This document shows, piece after piece, positions 9,037-20,153 of a DNA stretch of 64,000 nt. The position numbers were made by a program, and so were the translations under genes. This stretch comes from Lysobacterales bacterium (GTDB lineage: Bacteria; Pseudomonadota; Gammaproteobacteria; Xanthomonadales; Wenzhouxiangellaceae): positions 248,001-312,000 of the forward strand of contig PBLG01000046.1 in NCBI GenBank assembly GCA_002722315.1, in the 5' to 3' direction. Numbering within the stretch: position 1 is the stretch's first letter; each line of letters starts with the position of its first letter. A model generated the notes under the pieces. It was not told the origin of the DNA and did not search any database. It saw nothing but the letters and a program-made list of their open reading frames with translations.

Positions 9037-9894
9037 ATGCGCATACTGATACCCATCCTGATCATCGCCGGCATCTTCACCGCGCTGCAGAGCGTGTTCA
9101 TCGTCAAGCAGACCGAGTACGCGATCAAGTTTCGTCTCGGCGAGGTCGTGCGGTCCGACTACGAACCCGGCTTGCACTTCAAGACGCCTTTCATCAACAA
9201 TGTGGTCAAGTTCGACCGGCGCCTTCAGCTGCTGGATATGCAGCCGGAGCAGATGAATACCGCAGAGCAGAAATACGTCGACGTCGATTACTACATCAAG
9301 TGGCAGATCGAGGACCCGAGGGAGTTCTACATCTCGACATCCGGCGGCGACTTCCGCATTGCGCGCACGCGACTGGCGCAGTTGATCCGCGACGACCTGC
9401 GCGAGGAATTCGCCCGGCGATCGCTCAATGAAGTGGTATCGATTCAGCGTCGCGACATGATGGAAGACCTGCTGCTGCAGGCAAGTCGCAGTGCCGAACA
9501 GTTCGGTATCGCGATCAACGACGTGCGTATCAAGAAGATCGAACTCACCGAAGAAGTCCTGGATTCGGTATTCAACCGGATGGAGACCCAGCGGACCGAA
9601 TACGCCAACGAACTGCGATCGCTGGGGCGTGAAAGAGCCGAAGAGATTCGCGCCGACGCCGACCGCCAGGTTCGCATCCTGCTGGCCGAGGCCGAGCGCG
9701 ACGCGGCACGGCTGCGAGGCGAGGGTGACGCCCAGGCCACTGCAACGTATGCCGCAGCGTACCAGCGCGACCCGGAGTTTTATTCATTCATTCGCAGCCT
9801 GGAAGCCTATCGCAACAGCTTCAGCGTTGACGGCGACATGCTCCTGCTCGACAGCGACTCGGATTTCTTCCGCTACATGGAACGCCGCGAGTAG
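9037..9894 (+). CDS. hflC: HflC, FtsH-protease modulator
   Basis: A 285-residue SPFH protein with an N-terminal membrane helix (ILIPILIIAGIFTALQSVFIV), then KQTEYAIKFRLGEVV and LHFKTPFINNVVKFD. The coiled-coil C-terminal half contains the alanine/glutamate-rich RQVRILLAEAERDAARLRGEG and ends EFYSFIRSLEAYRNSF, the usual HflC signature. Partner of HflK in regulating FtsH. The neighbouring yjeT-like gene follows after 24 bases. Confidence 0.96.
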   Translation: MRILIPILIIAGIFTALQSVFIVKQTEYAIKFRLGEVVRSDYEPGLHFKTPFINNVVKFDRRLQLLDMQPEQMNTAEQKYVDVDYYIKWQIEDPREFYISTSGGDFRIARTRLAQLIRDDLREEFARRSLNEVVSIQRRDMMEDLLLQASRSAEQFGIAINDVRIKKIELTEEVLDSVFNRMETQRTEYANELRSLGRERAEEIRADADRQVRILLAEAERDAARLRGEGDAQATATYAAAYQRDPEFYSFIRSLEAYRNSFSVDGDMLLLDSDSDFFRYMERRE

Positions 9895-9918
9895 CGGCAT
9901 CAGACGGCCGAACCCGGC

Positions 9919-12854
<2,936 letters not shown>

Positions 12855-12864
12855 CGCCGAACGT

Positions 12865-14658
12865 TCAGGTCACGAACTCGCCGCCGGTCAGGTTGATTCG
12901 CGCGACCGTGATCACGCGGTTTCGCCCGGCGTCCTTGGCGTCGTAGAGCGCCTGGTCGGCGTGTGCATAAAGCACGTCGAGGCTGCGTTCCCGGGACAGC
13001 TCTGCCACGCCGAAACTCATGGTGACCGCAGGCTCGTCCTCGCCGGACCGGCGTCGATTCAGGGTTGCGCGAAAGTGCTCGATGCGGGCCACGGCGGTGT
13101 CGATATCGCAATCGACAAGCGCGATGCCGAATTCCTCCCCGCCCAGGCGGCCGATGATCGCGTCCGATTCGAAGGCGGCCCTCAGGCGTGATCCGATCCG
13201 CTCGAGCACGCTGTCGCCGACCAGGTGGCCGTATTCATCGTTGACCTGTTTGAACAGGTCGATGTCGGCCACGATCAGCGAGAACGGCATGGCATTCTGG
13301 CGCGCTCGCTGAAAAGCCTGCTGAGCCAGTTCGAAGAAGCGCGTATGGTTGTAGAGGCCGGTCAACCCGTCGCGCTGCGAGAGGCGCTGGAACTGCTGCC
13401 GGTCGCGGGCTGCCTTGACCAACAGCGCGAGAAGCAGAACCCCGGCCACGACCGCACCGAAACCCCCCATCGTCAGCGCAAGTTCCTCCTGCCGACGACT
13501 CTCGCGATCCAGCTCCGCAAGGGCATTCTGGGACCTGAGAAGTTCGAGCTCGCGCTCGCGCGCACGGTCGTCCTGGGCGCTCATCAGCAGGGTGAATCGC
13601 ATGTGGCGTATCCGGGCTGCCTGCTGCTGGCTGAATTCGATCGCCCGGCGGGTGTACTCGTATTCCAGGCGTTGGTTTTCTTCCAGCGCGGCGATCCGTG
13701 CGTGCACGCGCATGGCGCCGGCTCGAATGGCGTGGCTGCCCGGCGTTTCGATCCAGGGCAGGGTTGGCGCCATGACCTGCACGGCATCGTCAAGCCGGTC
13801 CTGGTCGAGCATCAGCTCCGCCAGGCGATAGCGGGCTTCCAGTTCCCCCTCGACGAATCCGCTGCGCGCGAGCATTTCGACGGCACGCTCGAGGTTGGAT
13901 TCCGCGGCCTCGTCGATGCCGCGCTCGCGCAATCCCACGGCCAGGCCGATCCTGGAGATCCCGGCAAAAACGAGATCCGGAATGGACTGGCACAGGTCGA
14001 CCGCCGTTCGATAATCGGCAATGGCCTGGTCAGGCTGCTGCAATCCGAGCCGGGCCCTGGCCCGCCGCTCCATCGCAACGCAATGGGCACGCGGCGCCTC
14101 TTCCCGGGTGACCTGCTCCATGGCCAGGTTGGCGTATTCGATTGCCGTGGCGTATTCGCCGATACGCGCGTGAAACTCGGCGGCGACGCTGTAGGTATCG
14201 GCTCGCATGGCGGAAGCCCGCACGCCCGGCGCCAGTTCCAGGGCCTCGCGGAAGTAATCGAACCCCGCCTCGAAGCGATCCTCGATGACGAGCAGGTTGG
14301 TCGCGAGATTCAGGGCCCGAAGCTCGAGGTCCGGATCCAGACCGCTGCGATCGGCCAGCATCCCGTCGAGCAGGTCGATCGCCTGCTCGCTGTTTTTCGC
14401 AAGCGCCGCGGCACGAGCCTTCAGCAGCGTGAATCGCGTTCTCTGCCTTGGGTCGGCCTGATCGAGCATGGCCTCCAGGCGCTCGATTTCATCCTTTATC
14501 TGCTGGCTGGAGCCCGAGTAGGTCAGCTGTTCCAGCCGCTCGAGGCGAAGCGGAAAGTCCTGCGAATGCGCCTGCGTTGTCCAAACGATCGCAAGCAGGG
14601 CTGCGAACATCAGGCGTGGCAGGCGTTCAACTGTGATTGGCATTGCAGGCAAGCGCAT
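12865..14658 (-). CDS. TPR-containing, membrane-anchored diguanylate cyclase
   Basis: 597 residues. A signal peptide (MFAALLAIVWTTQAHSQ) precedes an alpha-helical TPR-like sensor region of about 370 residues, predicted periplasmic. A membrane helix follows (MGGFGAVVAGVLLLALLV), then a cytoplasmic GGDEF domain from about 440 with DGLTGLYNHTRFFELA, IVADIDLFKQVNDEYGHLVGD and GRLGGEEFGIAL. The GGEEF active site is intact, so c-di-GMP synthesis is likely. The RxxD inhibitory site five residues upstream is absent (FESD), so product inhibition through that site is not expected. The ligand sensed by the TPR part is unknown. Several start codons are possible near the N-terminus. Confidence 0.88.
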   Translation of the reverse strand: MRLPAMPITVERLPRLMFAALLAIVWTTQAHSQDFPLRLERLEQLTYSGSSQQIKDEIERLEAMLDQADPRQRTRFTLLKARAAALAKNSEQAIDLLDGMLADRSGLDPDLELRALNLATNLLVIEDRFEAGFDYFREALELAPGVRASAMRADTYSVAAEFHARIGEYATAIEYANLAMEQVTREEAPRAHCVAMERRARARLGLQQPDQAIADYRTAVDLCQSIPDLVFAGISRIGLAVGLRERGIDEAAESNLERAVEMLARSGFVEGELEARYRLAELMLDQDRLDDAVQVMAPTLPWIETPGSHAIRAGAMRVHARIAALEENQRLEYEYTRRAIEFSQQQAARIRHMRFTLLMSAQDDRARERELELLRSQNALAELDRESRRQEELALTMGGFGAVVAGVLLLALLVKAARDRQQFQRLSQRDGLTGLYNHTRFFELAQQAFQRARQNAMPFSLIVADIDLFKQVNDEYGHLVGDSVLERIGSRLRAAFESDAIIGRLGGEEFGIALVDCDIDTAVARIEHFRATLNRRRSGEDEPAVTMSFGVAELSRERSLDVLYAHADQALYDAKDAGRNRVITVARINLTGGEFVT

Positions 14659-14699
14659 AAAGTTGAACCAGAATAACCTTCAGACGATCCTGTTGCACG

Positions 14700-14854
14700 G
14701 GCGAATGATTCAAGGAGCGGCCGGGGAAAAGTTTCAGTGACGCTGAAAGATAATATCGGACGGATCGGTCTATTATCGCGAGTCCATTGATCGCTCCCCA
14801 ATGGCACTCGTCAGGCCCGATCCGGGGCGCCCGCCCCGGTTCGGGTCGTTTTTT
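14700..14854 (+). ncRNA. Candidate small RNA or TetR-gene leader ending at the orphan terminator
   Basis: The 14659-14946 gap has no convincing ORF. It contains a short inverted repeat TTTCAG-N5-CTGAAA at 14732-14748, a C-rich unpaired stretch (GATCGCTCCCC) resembling the anti-ribosome-binding-site seeds of Hfq sRNAs, and a strong terminator at 14816-14854. I could not find a convincing promoter; TAATAT and TATTAT stretches at 14751 and 14771 are the only -10-like elements. The 5' end is a guess. Confidence 0.35.
14816..14854 (+). terminator. Strong Rho-independent terminator with no upstream coding gene
   Basis: CCCGA-T-CCGGGG pairs with CCCCGG-T-TCGGG around a 6-base loop, followed by TCG and six Ts. 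The nearest plus-strand gene upstream (serS) ends almost 2 kb earlier and the intervening gene is on the other strand. It must therefore end a short untranslated transcript or the leader of the TetR gene. Confidence 0.8.
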
Positions 14855-14946
14855 GCCGGGATTCGCTGCCGTCCCGAGCCGAGGTTCGTTTCAGCATTCA
14901 TCCCAGTTCAGCTATCATGGAGACAGCTATGCGCATGGGAGCAGAT

Positions 14947-15540
14947 ATGCGTCCAAAAACTTTCGATCAGACACGGGCGCTCGAGGCGGCGATGATTCAA
15001 TTCTGGGAATCCGGCTTCGAAGGCTCGTCGATGCAGAACCTCGTCGACAGGATGGGGATCAGCCGCCAGAGCCTTTACGACACCTACGGCAACAAGCGTG
15101 AGCTTTTCGAAGCTGCGCTCAAGAAGTACCGGGACGAAGTTATCGAGCCGAAACTCAAGGAACTCTCCGACGACTCCCTGTCTGCAACCCATCTCATTCG
15201 CCGGCATCTCGAGTCCATCGCGGACGGCGGCGACCGGATGCCGATAGGCTGCCTGGTGGTGCGCACGGCCACCGAGATTTCGGTACAGGATTCGGACATC
15301 GGCAGGATGCTGGAGGATTGCGTGAAACTGACCAGGGATACGATCCAGCGTGTCATCGAACGCGGTCAGAAGAGCGGTGAATTCGATACCAGCCGACCCG
15401 CAGGGGAGCTGGCCGCCGTAGTCATCGCCTCCGGCATGGGTCTTCAGGTGATGCGCCGCCTGCCCAATCAGGGGCGCGACATCCGGCCCTCCGTCGATGC
15501 GATCATGACCGGCCTCAGGGCGTCGGCCACCGAGCATTGA
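14947..15540 (+). CDS. TetR/AcrR-family transcriptional regulator
   Basis: About 197 residues from ATG 14947 (MRPKTFDQTRALEAAM). The TetR helix-turn-helix is clear: FWESGFEGSSMQNLVDRMGISRQSLYDTYGNKRELFEAAL. The C-terminal ligand-binding domain contains GCLVVRTATEIS and ends DAIMTGLRASA. GGGAG lies just before ATG 14947; in-frame ATGs at 14917, 14929 and 14935 are possible, with GGAG before 14929. Its target is not evident. The downstream 5'-nucleotidase begins 10 bases later and may be cotranscribed. The window has an orphan TetR-type palindrome upstream of the RND operon at 33.8 kb, but a link is speculative. Confidence 0.88.
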   Translation: MRPKTFDQTRALEAAMIQFWESGFEGSSMQNLVDRMGISRQSLYDTYGNKRELFEAALKKYRDEVIEPKLKELSDDSLSATHLIRRHLESIADGGDRMPIGCLVVRTATEISVQDSDIGRMLEDCVKLTRDTIQRVIERGQKSGEFDTSRPAGELAAVVIASGMGLQVMRRLPNQGRDIRPSVDAIMTGLRASATEH

Positions 15541-15550
15541 CGAAGCGATC

Positions 15551-16483
15551 GTGAACCCCGACGCCAAGCCGCTTGTGGTGGCGATTTCCTCGCGAGCACT
15601 GTTCGACCTGGATTCGACCCACCAGATCTACCTCGACGAGGGCCTGCAGGCCTATATCGATTATCAGCGCGAGCGGGAGAACGAGTTTCTTCAGCCCGGC
15701 GTCGCGTTTCCCCTTGTGCAGAAACTGCTGGCGCTCAACAACGACGACCACGACCACCCGGGGGTCGATATCGTGCTGCTGTCGCGCAACAGCGCCGATA
15801 CCGGGTTGAGAATATTCAATTCGATCGAGCACTACGACCTGCACATCGAGCGTGCGGTGTTCACCAACGGCGCCAGCCCCAGCAACTACATCGAGCCGTG
15901 CGGCGCGGACGTGTTTCTCTCGGCCAATGCGGTAGACGTTCGCAAGGTGCTCACGGCCGGCTATGCGGCCGCCACCATTCTTCCGCAGGCCACGCGAGAG
16001 AACCGGTCGGGACAGCTCAGGATCGCATTCGACGGCGATGCGGTGATCTTCAGCGACGAGGCCGAGCGGATCTACAAGACCCAGGGCCTGGCGGCGTTCA
16101 GCTCGAGCGAGCGTGAGGCTGCGGAAACGCCGCTGCGGGCAGGCCCGTTCAAGGCCGTCCTCGAAGCCATCCACAAGATCCAGTCGTCCTACCCGGCCGA
16201 CGAAAACCCGATTCGCACAGCGCTGGTCACGGCCCGGTCCGCGCCCGCCCACAAGCGCGTCATCCTGACGCTGCGGGCCTGGGGCATCCGCATCGACGAG
16301 TCGATGTTCCTCGGCGGCCGGGACAAGGCCGCGTTCCTTCGCGCATTCGGCGCCGACATCTTCTTCGACGACCAGCAGTTGCACTGCGACAGCGCCAGCC
16401 AGATGATCGCCACCGGGCATGTTCCCCATGGCGTCGCGAATGAGGAGCCGGATACTGATACCAGTTCCGGCCCGGACGACTGA
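15551..16483 (+). CDS. Cytosolic 5'-nucleotidase (NT5C1-like family)
   Basis: 310 residues from a GTG start. The sequence matches the family of cytosolic IMP/AMP 5'-nucleotidases: AISSRALFDLDSTHQIYLDEG at the N-terminus with the DxD nucleophile region, LLSRNSADTGLRIFNSIEHY, IAFDGDAVIFSDEAERIY in the middle, and LRAWGIRIDESMFLGGRDKAAFL and DIFFDDQQLHCDSA near the C-terminus. These are HAD-type acidic motifs for phosphate release from nucleoside monophosphates. The substrate preference cannot be read from sequence. It follows the TetR gene by 10 bases. Confidence 0.85.
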   Translation: MNPDAKPLVVAISSRALFDLDSTHQIYLDEGLQAYIDYQRERENEFLQPGVAFPLVQKLLALNNDDHDHPGVDIVLLSRNSADTGLRIFNSIEHYDLHIERAVFTNGASPSNYIEPCGADVFLSANAVDVRKVLTAGYAAATILPQATRENRSGQLRIAFDGDAVIFSDEAERIYKTQGLAAFSSSEREAAETPLRAGPFKAVLEAIHKIQSSYPADENPIRTALVTARSAPAHKRVILTLRAWGIRIDESMFLGGRDKAAFLRAFGADIFFDDQQLHCDSASQMIATGHVPHGVANEEPDTDTSSGPDD

Positions 16484-16571
16484 TCAACGAAGCTCGGGAT
16501 CACGGTCTTCCGGACCGCGGGCCCGATGCCTGAAGACCGAAACTTCCAAAAACAAATCCACGGGGTAGTCA

Positions 16572-19500
16572 ATGCTCAAGTTCTTACCGATCTTCTCGAA
16601 TGCCGTGGCCGCGAGCGTGCTGGCCCTCGGCCTGGCGCTGCCGGTCGGCGCGCAGGAACCCGACGACGGCGACAACAAGGAATCCTGGTCGGTCCAGGAA
16701 CCGCCCGGCGAGTGGCGGCCCATCGACATCGATTCCGACGAGGTCAGCTGGTCGACCGTCGACGTGAGTCCGGACGGGGCGTTCCTGGTGTTCGATTTCC
16801 TCGGCGACCTCTACCGGTTGCCGATCGCCGGCGGCGACGCGGTTGCGCTGACCAGCGGAATCGCCTGGGACTTCCAGCCCGCGTTCAGCCCCGACGGCAC
16901 GCGGATCGCGTTCATCAGTGATCGTTCCGGGGTCGAGAACGTCTGGACCATGGACGTCGACGGCGAGAACATGAGGCAGGTGACCGACGAGCGGGAACAC
17001 CTGCTTCACAATCCGGCCTGGGCGCCGGACGGTGAGTTCATCGCCGCGCGCAAGGCTTATGTCTCCACGCGATCGATACCGGCCGGTTCCATCTGGCTGT
17101 ATCACCGCAGCGGCGGCGGCGGAGTCGAACTGGTCGAACGGCTGCACGGGGAGCAATCGCAGAAGAACATTGCCGAGCCGGCGTTTTCACCCGACGGACG
17201 CTACCTGTACTTCAGCCAGGACACGACCGGCGGAAGCGTCTGGCAGTACAACAAGGACGCCAACCAGGGCGTGTTCGCGGTCCGTCGCCTCGACCGTGAA
17301 ACCGGCGAGACCGAGACCGTGATCTCGGGCCCGGGCGGCGCGGTTCGTCCGGTGCTCTCGCCGGACGGCAAGCGCCTGGCTTTCGTGCGCCGAAATCCGA
17401 CCGAGCTCACCAGCCGGCTGATGGTCAAGGACCTCGAGTCCGGCATCGAGACGACAGTGGCCGAGGAAATTTCGCGCGACATGCAGGAAACCAGCGGTGA
17501 TCGCGGCAATTATCCGGGATTCGACTGGATGCCGGACGGCCGGTCGCTGGTCCTCTGGAGCCAGGGCAAGCTGCGCCGGTTCGGCATCGACGGCTCGCAA
17601 TCGGTAATCGACTTTCGGGTCCGTGATCAGCGAATGATCCAGCCCGCGCTTCGCCAGAAGACCGAGGTTGCGCCCGAGACGGTCGACGTCAACATGCTGC
17701 GATGGAATCATGCCTCGCCGAACGGCGAACTTGCGGTCTACCAGGCGCTGGGTTACATCTGGATGCACGATCTTGGATCGGGTGAACGCCGACGCCTGAC
17801 CCGTCAGGACGATCACTGGGAGTTCTATCCGCGATTTTCACCCGATGGCCGCTCGGTGGTTTTCACCACGTTCGACGACGAGTATCTCGGCTCGGTTCGA
17901 ATCGAACCGGTCGGGCGCGGCCGCGGCCAGGTGCTGACCACCGAACCCGGCCATTATGTCGAGCCGTCGTTCTCGCCCGACGGCAAGCAGGTGGTATTCC
18001 GCAAGACCACCGGCGGTTACCTGACCTCGCCGACCTGGTCCGAGCGCCCGGGCCTTTACATCGTCGATGTCGACAACGGCGAGCCCCGGCGCATCCTCGA
18101 CAAGGGATCCGAACCCCAGTTCTCGGCCGACGGCAAGCGAATCCTGTTCAGCGAGCGCGTCGACGGCACGGATCTGGCGCTCAATAGCGTGAACCTTGAT
18201 GGCGAGGACCCGCGTGAGCACCTGCTGGGCGACTGGGTGACCGGGTATCGCGTCTCGCCGGACGGACGGTGGGTGGCGTTCACCGAGCATTACAACGCAT
18301 TTGTCGCGCCGTTCTTTCCCGCCGGCAAGCGGGTATCGGTGGGCGGCAAGACCAGTGCGTATCCTGTCCGGCAGGTGTCGGCGCGCGGTGGCGAAGTGCT
18401 GCACTGGTCGGGTGATAGCAAAGTTTTGGGCTGGTCGTACGGGCAGTATCTCTATCGCCGCCCTCTGACCGACGCGTTTGCGTTCCTCCAGGGCGCTCCC
18501 GAAGCGCTTCCGGAGCCCGCGACCGAGGGTCGTGACCTGAGTTTCGAAGTCGAGGCCGACAAGCCCGGCGGGCGGATCGCGCTGGTCGGCGCGCGGATCG
18601 TGACGATGCGCGACGCCTACGACCGACAGGAAGTGATCGAGAACGGCACGATCCTGGTCAACGGTAACCGCATCGAGGCCGTGGGTGCCTCCGGGGACGT
18701 GGAAATTCCCGACGGTTACCGCAGCGTAGACGTGGCGGGGCATACCGTCATCCCCGGCCTGGTCGACGCGCACGCCCACGGCGCGATGAGCAACGATCAG
18801 CTGCAGCCGCGCCAGAACTGGATGCAGTACGCGAACCTCGCGTTCGGCGTCACGACCATTCACGACCCTTCCAACGACAACTGGGGCATCTTCTCGATGG
18901 CCGAGCTGCAGCGCACCGGCGAGTCGCTCGCGCCGCGCATTTTCTCCACCGGCCGTATCCTCTACGGTGCCCTGGCGCCGGGTGCGACTGCCCGGGTCGA
19001 CGATTACGAGGATGCGCTGTTTCACGTGCGGCGACAGAAGGAACAGGGCGCGATATCGGTCAAGAGCTACAACTACCTGGGCCGTGATCAGCGCCAGCAG
19101 GTGCTCGAGGCCGCTCGCGAACTCGACATGATCGTGGTCCCCGAGGGCGGCATGCGGCTGGAGCAGAACCTGACCCAGATCGTCGACGGCCACACCGGCA
19201 TCGAACACAGCCTGTCGGTCAAGCGGATTTACGACGATATAGACCAGCTCTGGAGCCAGACCGGCGTGTTCTACTCGCCGACCTTCGTGGTTGCCTACGG
19301 TGGACTCATGGGCGAGGAATACTGGTACGACACCACCGAGGTGTGGAAGAACGAGAAGCTGATGTCCTTCACGCCCGAATCGATCGTTTTCCCGCGTTCG
19401 ATCCGCAGGCCGCGCGCCCCGGAGGCCCACTACAACCATTTCTTCGTTGCCGAGGAGGCCAGGGAGCTCAACGCGCTGGGTGTGCCGGTCGTGATCGGGG

Positions 19501-19898
19501 CGCACGGACAGCTGGCCGGTCTCGGCGCGCACTGGGAGTTCTGGATGATGGAGCAGGGCGGCTTCAGCCCGTTCGAGGCGCTCAGGGGCGCGACCATCGA
19601 CGGCGCCCGCTATTTCGGCATGGACGCCGAGATCGGTTCGATCGAGCCCGGCAAACTGGCCGACCTCGTCGTCATCGACGGCAACCCGCTTGAGAACATT
19701 CGCGACAGCCAGAACGTGGTCTACACCATGCTCAACGGGCGGCTGTACGATGCCTCGAACATGAACCAGGTGGCGCCCAAGCAAGTCGAGCGCGAGCCGT
19801 TCTTTTTCGAGCGCCAGGGCGGTGACGCCTGGATTCCGGCAACCCACGAGCGGTTCGAGCGCCAGGCGCAGGCGCTGGGCTGGCGACACGAGCACTGA
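16572..19898 (+). CDS. Exported beta-propeller (TolB-like) amidohydrolase
   Basis: 1108 residues. A signal peptide ends at GLALPVGAQ. Residues about 60-640 are WD40-like PD40 repeats with recurring FSPDGxxIxF units (FSPDGTRIAFISDRSG, FSPDGRYLYFSQDTTG, FSPDGKQVVFRKTTGG). Residues about 660-1080 are an amidohydrolase domain: GTILVNGNRIEAVG, HTVIPGLVDAHAHGAMS with the HxH metal pair, and GKLADLVVIDGNPLENI at the end. It is predicted periplasmic. The substrate is unknown; cyclic peptide or amide hydrolysis has been proposed for relatives. A terminator follows at 19924. It appears monocistronic. Confidence 0.9.
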   Translation: MLKFLPIFSNAVAASVLALGLALPVGAQEPDDGDNKESWSVQEPPGEWRPIDIDSDEVSWSTVDVSPDGAFLVFDFLGDLYRLPIAGGDAVALTSGIAWDFQPAFSPDGTRIAFISDRSGVENVWTMDVDGENMRQVTDEREHLLHNPAWAPDGEFIAARKAYVSTRSIPAGSIWLYHRSGGGGVELVERLHGEQSQKNIAEPAFSPDGRYLYFSQDTTGGSVWQYNKDANQGVFAVRRLDRETGETETVISGPGGAVRPVLSPDGKRLAFVRRNPTELTSRLMVKDLESGIETTVAEEISRDMQETSGDRGNYPGFDWMPDGRSLVLWSQGKLRRFGIDGSQSVIDFRVRDQRMIQPALRQKTEVAPETVDVNMLRWNHASPNGELAVYQALGYIWMHDLGSGERRRLTRQDDHWEFYPRFSPDGRSVVFTTFDDEYLGSVRIEPVGRGRGQVLTTEPGHYVEPSFSPDGKQVVFRKTTGGYLTSPTWSERPGLYIVDVDNGEPRRILDKGSEPQFSADGKRILFSERVDGTDLALNSVNLDGEDPREHLLGDWVTGYRVSPDGRWVAFTEHYNAFVAPFFPAGKRVSVGGKTSAYPVRQVSARGGEVLHWSGDSKVLGWSYGQYLYRRPLTDAFAFLQGAPEALPEPATEGRDLSFEVEADKPGGRIALVGARIVTMRDAYDRQEVIENGTILVNGNRIEAVGASGDVEIPDGYRSVDVAGHTVIPGLVDAHAHGAMSNDQLQPRQNWMQYANLAFGVTTIHDPSNDNWGIFSMAELQRTGESLAPRIFSTGRILYGALAPGATARVDDYEDALFHVRRQKEQGAISVKSYNYLGRDQRQQVLEAARELDMIVVPEGGMRLEQNLTQIVDGHTGIEHSLSVKRIYDDIDQLWSQTGVFYSPTFVVAYGGLMGEEYWYDTTEVWKNEKLMSFTPESIVFPRSIRRPRAPEAHYNHFFVAEEARELNALGVPVVIGAHGQLAGLGAHWEFWMMEQGGFSPFEALRGATIDGARYFGMDAEIGSIEPGKLADLVVIDGNPLENIRDSQNVVYTMLNGRLYDASNMNQVAPKQVEREPFFFERQGGDAWIPATHERFERQAQALGWRHEH

Positions 19899-19923
19899 CA
19901 AGACGCTCGATCCTGCCTGATTC

Positions 19924-19956
19924 AAACGCCCGCCGATCGGTTCGGCGGGCGTTTTT
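19924..19956 (+). terminator. Rho-independent terminator after the amidohydrolase gene
   Basis: CGCCCGCCGA pairs with TCGGCGGGCG across a short loop and runs into five Ts. The preceding AAA suggests bidirectional activity. Confidence 0.85.
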
Positions 19957-20153
19957 ACAGGCGCCTACCGAGTTCGCCTGACCTGACAGTAATACCTTGG
20001 CGGCCATGCGCCTTCGCGATAACTGTCCCGGCGGTCGGGCTATAACGATTCGTTCTGTTCCTGCGATTATGCGTTTTTGATCCAGGCGAGCGCATTGGAC
20101 TCGGGTAACATCGATCTCGTCTCAATGAGTAAAAAACGGATGCGGGAATCGAG

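Noticed and set aside
13225-14676. 483-codon plus-strand ORF over the GGDEF gene
   Set aside because: Antisense shadow of a gene with clear TPR and GGDEF motifs; also considered as the source of the terminator at 14.85 kb, but no coding character.
17838-19925. 695-codon minus-strand ORF over the amidohydrolase
   Set aside because: Shadow of the propeller-amidohydrolase gene; no domain or start signal.
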